Positions 1 through 11,095 of a stretch of DNA of 64,000 bases are shown piece after piece. The stretch comes from Sepiola atlantica (lineage: Eukaryota; Mollusca; Cephalopoda; Sepiida; Sepiolidae). The stretch spans positions 149,659,382-149,723,381 of the forward strand of contig OY744517.1 of NCBI GenBank assembly GCA_963556195.1. The letters are read 5' to 3'. A program made the translations under genes and the position numbers. Positions within the stretch are counted from its first letter, which is position 1, and the number at the start of each line of letters is the position of its first letter. The notes beneath the pieces were generated by a model. It ran no database searches and was not told the origin of the DNA. It was given only the letters and a program-made list of their open reading frames with translations.

Positions 1-85
1 GCTCTCATCAGTGTAGGGAATGATAATCTTAGACGGTCGCAAGATTCGAACCCTTGCTACAGAATCAACCTAGGCTATATATATA
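1..85 (-). mobile_element. Truncated hammerhead-ribozyme repeat at window edge
   Basis: Read on the minus strand, this stretch matches the element at 48128-48245. It shares a tRNA B-box-like GGTTCGAATC (about 45-54), a GACCGTCT block, a CCCTACA stem and then CTGATGA followed by GAGC, which runs off the window. The catalytic half (GAAA and the cleavage site) lies outside. The copy is recognised by similarity to the complete one; activity cannot be judged here. Confidence 0.6.
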
Positions 86-1264
86 ATTATTTTTAAGATA
101 TAGAAATGTTTAAGGTCCATACATATATATGTTTCATGTTAACCAAATATTGTCAGTATGGTTCAAGTAAATATACCTCCGATCAAACTACTCGAAACTG
201 AATAATTCGAATCCAAGCACTTTACCGTTCTATATATATAAAGACAGATCGATATGAATAGATTGAATGTTTGAAGTTTGTTCATTATAATAAACCAATC
301 CTGGGGTGGTTTATTTAACTAGTTTACAATTAGAAACATCAATATAAATAGTGATCACATCATAAAAGAACACTTTTAAAGTCGATAGATATTTTGCAGG
401 TTAATCTTTAAAAAATACTTCATGGGAAAAGATTAAGTTATTAATTTTATTAAATGATTAAGTGTATTTGTTCACTTATAAAAAAAACTATAATCATCTG
501 TCGTGTTGTTGCCTTCCGCCAATTACAATAAAATGTAAAAGAGTTTTCCCGATGCCACATTGTTTCTTAATCGAATCATATTTTTCTTAATATGACTTAA
601 ATGTTGCTTAGGAAATATAGGAAATTAACAGGAAATGATAAAACCCTTACGGACATTTTCAGACAGTAAGTAATGGGCAAAAGGATGACGGGGAAAAAAT
701 TAAATGCATAAAAACATCGACAAGGAAGATAGGCTTTTAAATATATTACAGTAAAAAGGATGACAGACGCTTATCTAATATTTAAGGAACATTGTAACGG
801 ATTCGAAATTTGAAGAAATGAACAAAAAAACTAAATATCCATTGACAAAAGGATTACACAAAATTATTAAAAATATTAACTGGGAGGACATCTAGCGATA
901 TTTCACATGAATTAAGGGTGGCATTAAGGGCAGGAAGTAAATATGATTGATAGTACATTACTTTGATGAGGAACTGACTCGTATTTTTGCACCCTGGGGC
1001 AAGTGATACAGACTGCAGAGACAGACTTACCATTTTCTTCAGTTTTGTATATGTATTGTCAATATTAGAATAATGACAAAGATTAAGAAAAAGAGAAGCG
1101 TATAAAGAAAATGCGCGCATGGGATAAACACATGATATAAACGGTGTTATCGTGCAACCCCTTTTCCTTCGATTAAGCTAAAAAAAAACAGCCACAAAAA
1201 TAATATTCAAATACAGACAAGCGAATGAACGACTTCTTTCGTCTTCTTTCTCAGAAATACACAC

Positions 1265-1265
<1 letters not shown>
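86..1265. other. AT-rich stretch, no gene seen
   Basis: Only short frames with no recognisable protein. Short TA runs occur near 110-130 and 228-242. I see no repeat family, tRNA or promoter that can be supported. Confidence 0.5.

Positions 1266-1299
<34 letters not shown>
1266..1299. repeat. (TA)n microsatellite
   Basis: Uninterrupted TA dinucleotide run, directly upstream of the degenerate hammerhead-like sequence at 1326. Confidence 0.95.
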
Positions 1300-1301
<2 letters not shown>

Positions 1302-1325
1302 CTAAGGTTAAGATCGGATTCTAAC

Positions 1326-1392
1326 TCTGCCTGATGAGATCTCTGTTTATAATAGCTGTTGATCTATAAGATCGACATGCCAATGTCGCAGA
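1326..1392 (+). ncRNA. Degenerate hammerhead ribozyme relic
   Basis: Stem I TCTGC (1326-1330) pairs perfectly with GCAGA (1388-1392). The core CTGATGA is at 1331-1337. A possible stem II uses GATC at 1337-1340 and at 1370-1373. Stem III is ACAT (1375-1378) with ATGT (1383-1386), followed by C1387 as the expected cleavage nucleotide. The expected GAAA box is reduced to GA, as if two A residues were deleted, so the motif should be inactive. The pairing layout is seen; ancestry as a hammerhead is inferred. Confidence 0.45.
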
Positions 1393-1521
1393 TTGTGTAC
1401 ATGTCTGTGTAAATAAAAATAATCATATATAAAAACTCTATTTGATATTGAGCACTTTTAATAAACTCGGTTTAAATTCTTTGGATTGCTACCTTGTGGA
1501 TGTTTTACCTGGATTATTATC

Positions 1522-1644
1522 ATATGCACATTAATAAAACGATAGAAAAACCAAATCATATGAAAAGTTCAGAAAACTCACTTGGTGTTGAATCTGAACT
1601 TTTAATATGATTTGTTTTTTTCTATCGTTTTATTAATTTGCATA
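1522..1644. repeat. Long inverted repeat (52-bp arms)
   Basis: Arm 1522-1573 is a near-perfect reverse complement of arm 1593-1644, with a 19-nt spacer. Arms include ATTAATAAAACGATAG and its complement. It would form a long RNA or DNA hairpin. Flanks repeat the word CTTGGAT or CCTGGAT several times (about 1490-1815), suggesting a decayed element. Confidence 0.85.
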
Positions 1645-2260
<616 letters not shown>

Positions 2261-2452
2261 GCGCTTATGTCGATAATTTTTTCCATCATGTTAAATTTTT
2301 ATTTTTCAATCTTTCTCATCTCAACATATCCTATATTTACAGCTGCAATGACAGATGTCATTTATATGACATAGACAATTTGAACATTTTTAACAATTAC
2401 AGAGTATTGTCAGCATAAAACATGAACCCAATGAACAGTAAGTAAAGGAGAC

Positions 2453-2454
<2 letters not shown>

Positions 2455-2532
<78 letters not shown>
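2455..2532. repeat. (TA)n microsatellite
   Basis: Uninterrupted TA run of about 78 bp. Confidence 0.97.
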
Positions 2533-2536
<4 letters not shown>

Positions 2537-2640
2537 AGCCCACTTTCATGTGCCCGTGAGGGACATGTGTGAAGTAGAGAGTGCATCATTCCCGCTTTTT
2601 AGATTTCGATAATTGAACATCTTTTTATCTGTATTTCTCA

Positions 2641-2716
2641 TTATTATTATTACTATTACGTTTACTATTATTATTATTATTATTATTTTTATTGTTATTA
2701 TTATTATTATTATTAT
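2641..2716. repeat. (ATT)n microsatellite, interrupted
   Basis: ATT trinucleotide run with a few substitutions. Confidence 0.85.
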
Positions 2717-2880
2717 AAATGATAATATTTAATACATATTTTTCTATGATAAATATAACTATATAAATAACTACAAACTCAATATTATATCTTCTCTATC
2801 TTCATATCTTATACAAAAGTAAAATTCTCTTATTTGACGTTTTAGCCTCTTTATAAACCTACAAAAGTGTAATTACGTAA

Positions 2881-2881
<1 letters not shown>

Positions 2882-2945
<64 letters not shown>

Positions 2946-2990
2946 GTATCTACATCATCATCATCATCGTCATCATCGTCGTCGTCGGGT
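2882..2990. repeat. (TA)n followed by (ATC/GTC)n
   Basis: TA run 2882-2942, then a short trinucleotide run of ATC passing into GTC at about 2953-2988. Confidence 0.93.
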
Positions 2991-3169
2991 ATTCTTTGCA
3001 CACTTTAAATTATATGTTTAGCATCGCAACGGTTTGAGTGCTATGTAATAATCCGTTTTAAGTAGCAGTTTTGTGGAGTTTAAATATTCAGTCCAAAGTA
3101 CAGGCAATACTAAGAATATGATTAAGAATTTCTTAAGAATTCAACCCGATCGACTCCTGTGGATTACGT

Positions 3170-3295
3170 AAAGCGCTCAGTTTGAAATTCTGTACACATT
3201 TTAGATTCAACATTATGATTCCCGAGTTCGACAAAAGTCGGAAGTTACATGTGTAGATTCATTGGGAGAATAACGTTCAAGATTAGAATAATGAA
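3170..3295 (+). mobile_element. Interspersed repeat copy (family also at 42838 and 54595)
   Basis: Shares GATTCCCGAGTTCGAC and GAGAATAACGTTCAAG, in the same order and spacing, with the reverse complements of 42838-42955 and 54595-54700. This copy has lost the CTGAAGA box present in the other two. Class unknown; possibly a retroelement end. Confidence 0.6.
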
Positions 3296-3419
3296 AAGTA
3301 TGCAAATAATAGAAGTTGCAAACGCTTATATTAAACAACATTCTGAAGTAATTTGTTTCTAAAAACCTAGATTTAGAAAAGCATTCAAGTCACCTAATTT
3401 TCGTAGTGTTTGAAGTATT

Positions 3420-3530
3420 TCCATTTAGCGTATCGGTTAGCGACGTAGGATTTTCACGTCGATCCCAACCAACCTCTAATATTTTTTCTACACGAAGGGA
3501 GGAGGTAGAGAGGGGACGAGCAGGAAGACA
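3420..3530 (+). mobile_element. tRNA-like SINE head (tentative)
   Basis: The sequence from about 3426 resembles a tRNA D-arm (TAGCGTATCGGTTAGCGA) followed about 20 nt later by a weak B-box-like GTCGATCCCAA, then a purine-rich tail. It is too diverged to fold as a working tRNA. A SINE head is the simplest reading, but no body or target duplication was found. Confidence 0.35.
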
Positions 3531-3799
3531 AATATTAATACGATAACGTATGTATTATTTTGTGTCAAAAGGAACGACCTTCCGAATCTTTGTATGCTAC
3601 TCATGAATTGGAGCTAAATTTTATTTAATCTAAAATATTTACAAAGTAATGTTTAGTCGTCGAAATATTTCTTTCACTATAAATATTGTATATAAAGAAG
3701 TTTTGTAAATTGTTTCATGTATTGTTCATTTTTTAAAACAAATATACAAGCTAAATCTTATCCTATTTTATTCAAACATGTATAGGTTAGGAACAAGAT
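3531..3799. other. AT-rich stretch, nothing seen
   Basis: No supported feature. Confidence 0.5.
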
Positions 3800-3802
3800 A
3801 AA

Positions 3803-4440
3803 TGGTCCCCCGATTTAAAAAATTGGGAGACCTATGTTTTGAGGCATTTTCGTCCGTGTGTGTGTCCGTGTGTGTGTCCGTGTGTGTGTCCGTCCGGATT
3901 TTTCTCCGCAACCATCCTTTGAATTTCTCTGAAATTTTGCTTGAAGTTGTAACTTTTGTCAGGTTAGAAAGTGACATTCTCCGATTTTTGAAAACAAATC
4001 TGGTTAGCCCCCCCAGGGGGTCAAAAGGCCCCGAAATGGCCGAAAATGACATTTTTTGCCCCATAACTTTTCATCCATCCATTCAATTTCTCTGAAACTT
4101 GACCAAAATGTGGAGGCAATTATTCTTAATAGAAAATAAGTATCGCTGACCTAGGAAAAAATCTGGTTAGCGCCCCCAGGGGGTCAAAAGCCCCCATAAA
4201 TGGCAAAAATTACCCTTTTCTCCTATAACGTTTGATCCATCAATTGAATTTTTCTGAAACTTGGCGAAAATGTAGAGGCAATTGTTCTGGATATAAAATA
4301 AGCATCCTTGACATCAGAAAAATTCTGGTTCGCGCCCTCAGGGGATGAAAGGGGGGGTCAAAAATGCCCCAAATTACCAAAAATTTATTGCATTTTACAC
4401 TCGTCACATACAGTGGGGGACCACGCATGCGCGGCTTGGT
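3803..4440. repeat. Diverged three-unit tandem with CGTGTGTGTGTC minirepeat
   Basis: Starts with a small palindrome (CCCGATTT...AAATTGGG) and three copies of a 12-bp unit CGTGTGTGTGTC at about 3853-3893. Three diverged units of about 150-165 bp follow (about 3900-4057, 4058-4222, 4223-4390). Each has the order ATCCAT, GAATTT(C/T)TCTGAAA, a GGCAATT-type block, TCTGGTTAGC-type text, CCCCAGGGGGTCAAAAG and a C-rich end. Frames crossing it on both strands are artefacts. Looks like an interspersed repeat with internal duplication; family unknown. Confidence 0.75.
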
Positions 4441-4860
4441 AATATTGAATACATCATTTCGTGTAATTTACACGTGTCCCGCTAGTATATATGATTATCC
4501 TAATATTCGAAGCTTCATCTACACGGAGATAAGCTGCCGACGGTGCGAATTAAAAAAAACAATTAAAGCAGCTAGAAAACGATACTACGAAATTGAAACT
4601 TTAAATAATGAAAAATGTTATGCTTTGAAAAGGTTAAATACTAGTTTCCTTGAAACGCACCTTTCGCCGTTTCGTGGTGCTATATCTTCATGAATGAGCG
4701 CATTAAGTGTCGACTATGGTATAGTTAGAATATCTGATTCTTAAAATGAGTGAGTTAAAAAATCTAGAGGATATAAAAAATAAAATAAATGCTAGACACA
4801 CCCATTAATTTATTAATTAAACAATTATTAACATCAGATAATTCTATGATTTTTTGGTTT
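4441..4860. other. Unassigned stretch
   Basis: A frame at 4364-4693 on the plus strand crosses the repeat end and gives no recognisable protein. No other feature seen. Confidence 0.5.
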
Positions 4861-4863
4861 ATA

Positions 4864-4985
4864 TTTTTCAATCACAAATATTTATTTTTCAATTAAAAAT
4901 ATTTATTTTTCAATTAAAAATATTTATTTTTCAATCAAAAATATTTATTTTTCAATTAAAAATATTTATTTTTCAATTAAAAACT
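4864..4985. repeat. 21-bp tandem repeat, about 6 copies
   Basis: Unit ATTTATTTTTCAATTAAAAAT is repeated head to tail with rare changes (CAATCA in place of CAATTA). Confidence 0.93.
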
Positions 4986-5639
4986 AATTAATTTCACTTT
5001 CATTGTCCGAACCAGCTTATTAGTTTGTTATTCATTACATCGAATCACGTTAATTACTTTCATATATCGACATTTTTTAGGTACACACAATAAAGTCAGC
5101 CTTTTCGTTTTAATGTAAAATTATATATAAAATATTAATACAATGTAATACTTGTTTAATCTTACTCACTTCAATATTGTTTTGTAGCTCGAGGAAAATG
5201 TTCTATTACAACATTCTAAATCACTTAGAGTATAGAAAATGAATTCCCCTTACAGAAAACCTTTGCACTGCATTTATAAAGATAACAATACAGAAATAAT
5301 TATCTCATCCATGAACATACATACACATACCTAACTCTATATAGGTTGATAAAGATATTGAAAATGCAGATTGGCTATACTAAATTTAAATTCAATTGTA
5401 AATATTATGTAAAATTAAGTTTTCCTCATTGATATCAATAGTTTTAAATTTATCTTATAGAAATCAAATAATTATGTTGTTTTAGGTATTTACATAAAAA
5501 ACATTTTATTTATTGGTGTTTTATCATATTTTTATTTAATAGATTCATTATTTCTAATTAGAAAGAGTTGTTGAATGAAAATATAAGAAATTAATTTAGA
5601 AGCCAAATTTGATGCTATAATATTTTTTCAATCAATGAA

Positions 5640-5642
<3 letters not shown>
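4986..5642. other. AT-rich stretch, nothing seen
   Basis: No supported gene or repeat family. Confidence 0.5.

Positions 5643-5672
<30 letters not shown>
5643..5672. repeat. (TA)n microsatellite
   Basis: Short TA run. Confidence 0.9.
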
Positions 5673-5680
<8 letters not shown>

Positions 5681-5879
5681 TCTTTGTTTACATTTATTGA
5701 AAAACTGTTTAAATCTTATAACATAGAATTTTGCTTCTAAGTTAATTTTATATATTTGCATTTGTTTTTATTATTTTCTTACTTCATAAATATATATTGA
5801 AAGAAAATTATTTGTAGAAAACGTTACATCCTATATTCTATTAATAAGCTATTTTTCCTGTCTATATATTTTATGTACT

Positions 5880-6110
5880 AACAGTTCACCGCTAATCAAG
5901 GCCAAAAAAACACCAGAGGATAACTGTTAATGAAGTTGTCAGGTAGACGGTGAAACAACACCGTGAGGTTGGTAACGTTGATTGAAATTGGTCAGAATTG
6001 GATTATTTATGAAGACGGCTGAATTATAATGTATTTATATTGGACTTGAAAACGTTGTACTCAACTTGGAAGCAGCCCCGTGGTAATGTGTTCCACAGCC
6101 GGGTATTTAT
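5880..6110 (-). pseudogene. LINE reverse-transcriptase C-terminal relic
   Basis: Read from 6105 downwards, the minus strand encodes T-R-L-W-N-T-L-P-R followed by an EYNVFKSNIN-type end and a stop. This is the usual C-terminal signature of jockey/CR1-type LINE ORF2 (RLWNxLP, then a VNxFKxxLD helix). Nothing upstream is readable as RT, so this is a short 3' remnant. The same signature recurs at 21778-21935 with its Trp codon changed to a stop, so both probably come from related LINEs. Confidence 0.6.
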
Positions 6111-6115
6111 ATTAA

Positions 6116-7065
6116 CATTTTACAAAATAAACAAATTTCCCATTAATCAAAAAAAATATCATTAACTTACTGATTATATTGCTCACTAATGTATACACTC
6201 CGTCAAAAATGATGAAAAAATTACTCTTCGCTAATGTTTGCAGTAATATTCATATAAAATCATAGAATTACGTCACTAATTTTATTTTTCATATACTAGC
6301 AAAAATATGCTCCCTCCGATCGCATATTTTTGCTGGGTGAATTATATAATTGTGATCAAACTACATAAAATACGTAGTTAAAGCAAAATATATAATTTGA
6401 CATAATTTCCAACGTTTATCATTCATGCATTTATGTTCTATTATCGTTTATGTTTAGAGTCGTGTTTTGAAGCAAATAAATCTATGACATCAGGCTAAAG
6501 CTATCATTGTTTTGTTAAGGTAAAGTGTTAGGCTTGATCTATAAAAAAGTCACAATAGATCATTTAGTAGAAGCTCACACTGAGGATGTTGAGGTTTGAG
6601 TTCCAATTTCCGGTTATAGCATTCATTACATTGCTGGGAATTTATTATTTACTATTAATGCAATATTCTCTATTTCTAAAAGTAGTTTATATCTCTGATA
6701 TTTCGAAATTAGACAAATTCCACAATGAATTTATTACGTTTAAAAGAATTACCATGGGCAGACGGACAAAATTTCTATTCATCTAAATGAATAAATGCGA
6801 AATATGTTCTCATCCATCCTAACAATATTAACATCAAAACAGGTCTTCTTTATTTAATTCTATGATACAACACAGACTTTCGGAATATATTATACCTAGG
6901 AAGCTGCACATACCCTCAAACACATTTAGATTTTCTGAATTTGCATATTTAAACAGCTTCTAATTAATTAATATTTAAATTAATATACAGTTGTAATTTT
7001 GTGTTGTTATATTTCTCATACATACGCAGTATTTTCGTCGATAGTAAAACGTCTGAAGTTACTGG
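6116..7065. other. Unassigned AT-rich stretch
   Basis: A 66-codon plus-strand frame at 6586-6786 has a hydrophobic start but no family resemblance, so I do not call it a gene. No repeat seen. Confidence 0.45.
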
Positions 7066-7069
7066 AATG

Positions 7070-7132
7070 CTAAGATCCAATATTGAGACCAGATACTGCA
7101 CTTTGATCTTAGTCAAAAGGCCAAGTAGCCAT
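7070..7132 (-). pseudogene. U2 snRNA 5' fragment
   Basis: The minus strand carries GGCCTTTTGACTAAGATC followed by AAAGTGCAGTATCTGGTCT. This matches the first ~48 nt of metazoan U2 snRNA (GGCCTTTTGGCTAAGATC, AAAGTGTAGTATCTGTTCT) with a few changes, including one inside the branch-point-recognition region (GTGTAGTA to GTGCAGTA). The similarity fades into CAATATTGGATCT, and no Sm site or 3' stem-loops can be placed. It is therefore a retroposed or truncated U2 pseudogene, or the head of a U2-derived SINE. Confidence 0.7.
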
Positions 7133-7204
7133 AAATAATGTTTTATATGGCTAGGCATTTTTTAATGAATGTAAAAAAAAGATTTAATCTATAATTATAT
7201 TATC

Positions 7205-7600
7205 TTTTGTCATAAGACCGTCTTCCCCGTAATTACCTCCTCCTGTTTAAGGGAGTGAGGTTATCCTCCCAGGTATTATATCCTCCTTTGGGAGAGGGGG
7301 TAATATAATATGTATTCTGGTGTCATGACGCCATGTTCTCAAGGGCTATATTCTTTTCTTTTGAGCGAGGGGGTAATGCAGTACCCATGATACAATCGTT
7401 CCATAATTATCTCCTCCGTTTGAAGGGGTAGTTTACTATCTGTTCTCTTGTCATAATGTCTTCCTACCGGGGAGTAACTCTTCTTTTTTGGAGAGGGGGC
7501 GTTCGCCACGATACTATGCTCTCAGTCATTACATCCTCTTTTGGAGGTCAGTGTAGAGTATGTTCGTTCAGCATGATAACATCCTCCCAGGATAGCAAAC
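7205..7600. repeat. Degenerate palindromic tandem (CCTCC...GGAGG)
   Basis: About six diverged units of 50-75 bp. Each carries a pyrimidine block (CCTCC or TCTTCTT type) followed within a few bases by its complement GGGAGG/GGAGAGGGGG, then a spacer ending in CATNATNNC. Each unit could form a small hairpin. The plus-strand frame at 7456-7647 is part of this repeat and not a supported gene. Confidence 0.65.
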
Positions 7601-8274
7601 ATATGCGACTTGAGGGAGCATATATTTCCGAGTATAAGATAAATTAATATTATCATTTCTGATGACCTAAAATAACCACTGGATTTTCATTTTGGGTGAA
7701 CAACTTGGTTTCTAATTCATTTTAGACGACAGAGTTTGTCGTAATTACTATTTGTCTTGTCGCTGCCCCTCAAGGATTGGCATGGTTTAGTCTGTAACCT
7801 TTTAAAAGGCATTTTTTACTCGCTAAATTTAGTGTGGCATATTTACTTGAAAATATATCAATAAATGTTTGTTTTGGTCTTTATTATAGAGAGAATGACG
7901 TTTATTTTTTTTAGAATAAAAACTAAAATTAAAATGAAATAAAGGTGCACCCTTTATTCATTTGCAAACTACAAAATGAAATCTAGTCTATTTTCGTAAA
8001 ATCAACATAGTAAAATAGTTTTTATACAATTTGAAAATTCTATGTGTAATCTACATTATTCCATTATTTGAAACTTTATCAACATGTTTACTTAATATTT
8101 AAATACAACTAATTAATAGTAGCATTTTGAGTATGTTTTGTCCGTTTTAGGGAATTCAAGGCCGCAAACATCATTCCTATTATAAATTATTCCCGAATTT
8201 TTACATTTTCTGCAGCTATTGTTGGACACCAATATTCTGATTTTATAAATATAAATGTATTTATTATTTTCGTT
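7601..8274. other. Unassigned AT-rich stretch
   Basis: No supported feature. Confidence 0.5.
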
Positions 8275-8278
8275 AAAA

Positions 8279-8421
<143 letters not shown>

Positions 8422-8506
8422 ATTATATGAATAACATATTGGGAGTTATGGATCTATACATATACATACCTCATTGAATAAAATATTGCGTTTTAATACA
8501 CACAAC

Positions 8507-8517
<11 letters not shown>

Positions 8518-8573
<56 letters not shown>
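8518..8573. repeat. (TA)n microsatellite
   Basis: TA run preceded by an imperfect CA-rich stretch (8500-8517). Confidence 0.95.
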
Positions 8574-8575
<2 letters not shown>

Positions 8576-8712
8576 ATTATGTCTTGTGTGTAGACATAAT
8601 ATTATACGTTAATATAATGAATTTAATATCCTCATTTTCAGTATAAGATTCAACAGTGCTAAATATGTGAATAGAATTTAATAGTAGCATAAACATATAT
8701 TTATTGCAAGTC

Positions 8713-8792
8713 AGATAAACAGACACATTCATACCTGATGATTTATTTTGAGAATGAAACATGAACCTTTTTGTGTAGGTTGCTGTCTATCA
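8713..8792 (+). ncRNA. Hammerhead-like relic (weak)
   Basis: CTGATGA (8735-8741) is followed 14 nt later by GAAA (8756-8759). Outer helices GATA...TATC and AGACA...TGTCT flank it as an interrupted stem I. Stem III would be ACA with TGT, but the nucleotide at the cleavage position appears to be G, which does not support cleavage, and stem II is poor. A TA array begins 16 bp downstream. Chance cannot be excluded. Confidence 0.2.
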
Positions 8793-8803
8793 ATAATTTT
8801 GCA

Positions 8804-8807
<4 letters not shown>

Positions 8808-8854
<47 letters not shown>
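8808..8854. repeat. (TA)n microsatellite
   Basis: Uninterrupted TA run. Confidence 0.95.
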
Positions 8855-8859
<5 letters not shown>

Positions 8860-9800
8860 AATCAGTACAAATGAATGTAAACATTTCGAAAATTAAACAA
8901 CATCACTTAAATACTCTTGAATTAGTTTTAATTTTCCTTACAGAATTGACTAAAACTGAGTTCAACCGACCTCTTTGTGACGAGTACGAATGCTACGATA
9001 TAATAATCTCTCTGAAATCAATTTCAAATTAAAAACATAAATGCTCATCTCGTCGAAATAATATTTTCAGTATTAATATGCGATTAAAATATTCAGTAAA
9101 TGAGGTCAGATTAGAATAAAGAAGCGATTTTATTATATGTTTTGTGTTCGGATAATAAGGCTGGACATTTAAATGTACGCCTCTTTGGTACGGAAATCAG
9201 ATTTTGCTGTTTGTTAAAAGATTTTGCTGTGCAATGTCCGGTAATTTAGCGTTTAACGTGCATTGCGTTGGCAGACAAGATGGAGGCAGGAAAGAAGCTC
9301 ACATTTCGATCTGATTAAGTATTGAAGAAAATAAAATTATTTCAAAGTGAGTCTTCTCCATTCCAAATAGAAATTTCTTTTCAAAACTCTTTCACATTCG
9401 AATGGTTTCTTTAAAGAAGTCTTAATTGATTATCTTATTTCCTGACCAACGGCTGGCAATTAATTCTTTATTATTCTCTTCCTCATAAACGGACTCATTT
9501 TAATAACTGGACATCAGCTATAGTAGTTTTTTTTAGTTTTTTCTATGAAAGTTGTAGCTACAATTGAAGAACTATGAAATTAACATATAAAATAGTCAGC
9601 TGGAATTATATATCTAATATCTGAATTCCTTTCGTACTTTTACTTTGTTTTCAAAGTTTGACATGAAGTGAATATTTCGTTTCGAATTTATTCTGTTGTT
9701 CAGGCATATAGCGATTAAAAATAAATTTAACTATTTAAATCTTCCATCCGACAAAATATTATTTCTTGATGTTAAGACTAGATTTTGATCAGTCTAGATT
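8855..9800. other. Unassigned stretch
   Basis: The end of a frame entering from the TA array (to 9032) has no family resemblance. No supported feature. Confidence 0.5.
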
Positions 9801-10751
9801 ATATATATATATATATGTATATATAATTATGTATATATAAATAATAATATATATATATATATATAAATGTATATATGTATATATATAATTATATATATAT
9901 AAATATAAAATTATATATTTATATATAAGTTTATATATATAAAAAATGTATATATATAAATATAAATGTATACATATATAAAAATATAAATAAATATATA
10001 GATATAAATACAAATTTATATATACCCATATATATATCTAAACATAAATTTATATATATATATATATTAATATACATTTATATATATACATAAAAATATA
10101 AATGTTTATATATATGTATTAATATAAAGTTATATATATATAAATACAAATTTAATATATACACATCAAAATACAAATTTAAGTATATATATATATTAAT
10201 AAAAATTATATTTGTGTATATAAATTTATATATATATATGTATATATTTATGTATGAATGTATATATATATAAATTTATATATATGTAAATATAAATTCA
10301 TGCATAAATATATGAATATAAATGTATTTATCTATTTATATATATATATAAACATATAAATATAAATTTATATAAATATATTTATAAATATATAAATATA
10401 AACTTATATATATACATATATATAAATATAAATGTATATATATAAATATATATATATGTATATATATATATATGAATATACATTCATATATATATAAATA
10501 TAAATGTATATATATATGTAAATATAAATGTATATATATATAAATATATATATAAACATTTAAATATAAATTTATATATATATATGTTAATATAAATTTA
10601 TACATATATATAAGTATAAATTTATATATATATATAAATATAATTTTTTTTATGTATAAATTTAAATTTATATATATATACATAAAGATAAATTAATACA
10701 GATATATATATATATAAATATAAATGCATATGTATATATGAATATAAATTC

Positions 10752-10786
<35 letters not shown>

Positions 10787-10920
10787 TCAATTTATATATA
10801 TAAAGATAAATATATATAGCATGCATATACATTCATATATATATATAAATCAATTAATATTTATAATATAAATTTAAATATATATATAAACATAAACTTA
10901 TATATATATATATAAATTTA
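9801..10920. repeat. AT-only minisatellite, about 1.1 kb
   Basis: Diverged repeats of a unit of roughly 20-26 bp, TATATATATAAATATAAAT plus TTA or GTA, nearly free of G and C. Long Tyr/Ile/Lys-rich frames on the minus strand (9789-10013, 10336-10683) are artefacts. It directly abuts the left end of Penelope-like copy 1. Confidence 0.93.
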
Positions 10921-11027
10921 AGGAATGATAAATGGACGAAGAAAGATAAAGATGTACGAATGACAAATCTATTTCAATTTCGATGGTTAAGTGCAAGGTG
11001 TACTCGATAAAAACATGTTTATTGTTA

Positions 11028-11078
11028 TTTCCTTAAGCCAAGGCTTTTCAAAGATTAAAATCTTATCATCAAAAGAAT
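11028..11078 (-). ncRNA. Hammerhead-like ribozyme, PLE copy 1 (mutated core)
   Basis: Equivalent of the motifs at 15388-15441 and 25000-25047. The minus strand shows TTGATGA (11072-11066) where CTGATGA is expected, stem II AAGAT/ATCTT, then GAAA, stem III AAGCC-TT-GGCTT and TTA before AAGG. The change of C3 to T in the catalytic core should abolish cleavage. Confidence 0.5.
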
Positions 11079-11095
11079 TACATAGATAGATAAGT

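Noticed and set aside
3768..4095. Overlapping frames of about 97 codons on both strands
   Set aside because: They cross the CGTGTG minirepeat and the diverged tandem; no protein family resemblance and present on both strands.
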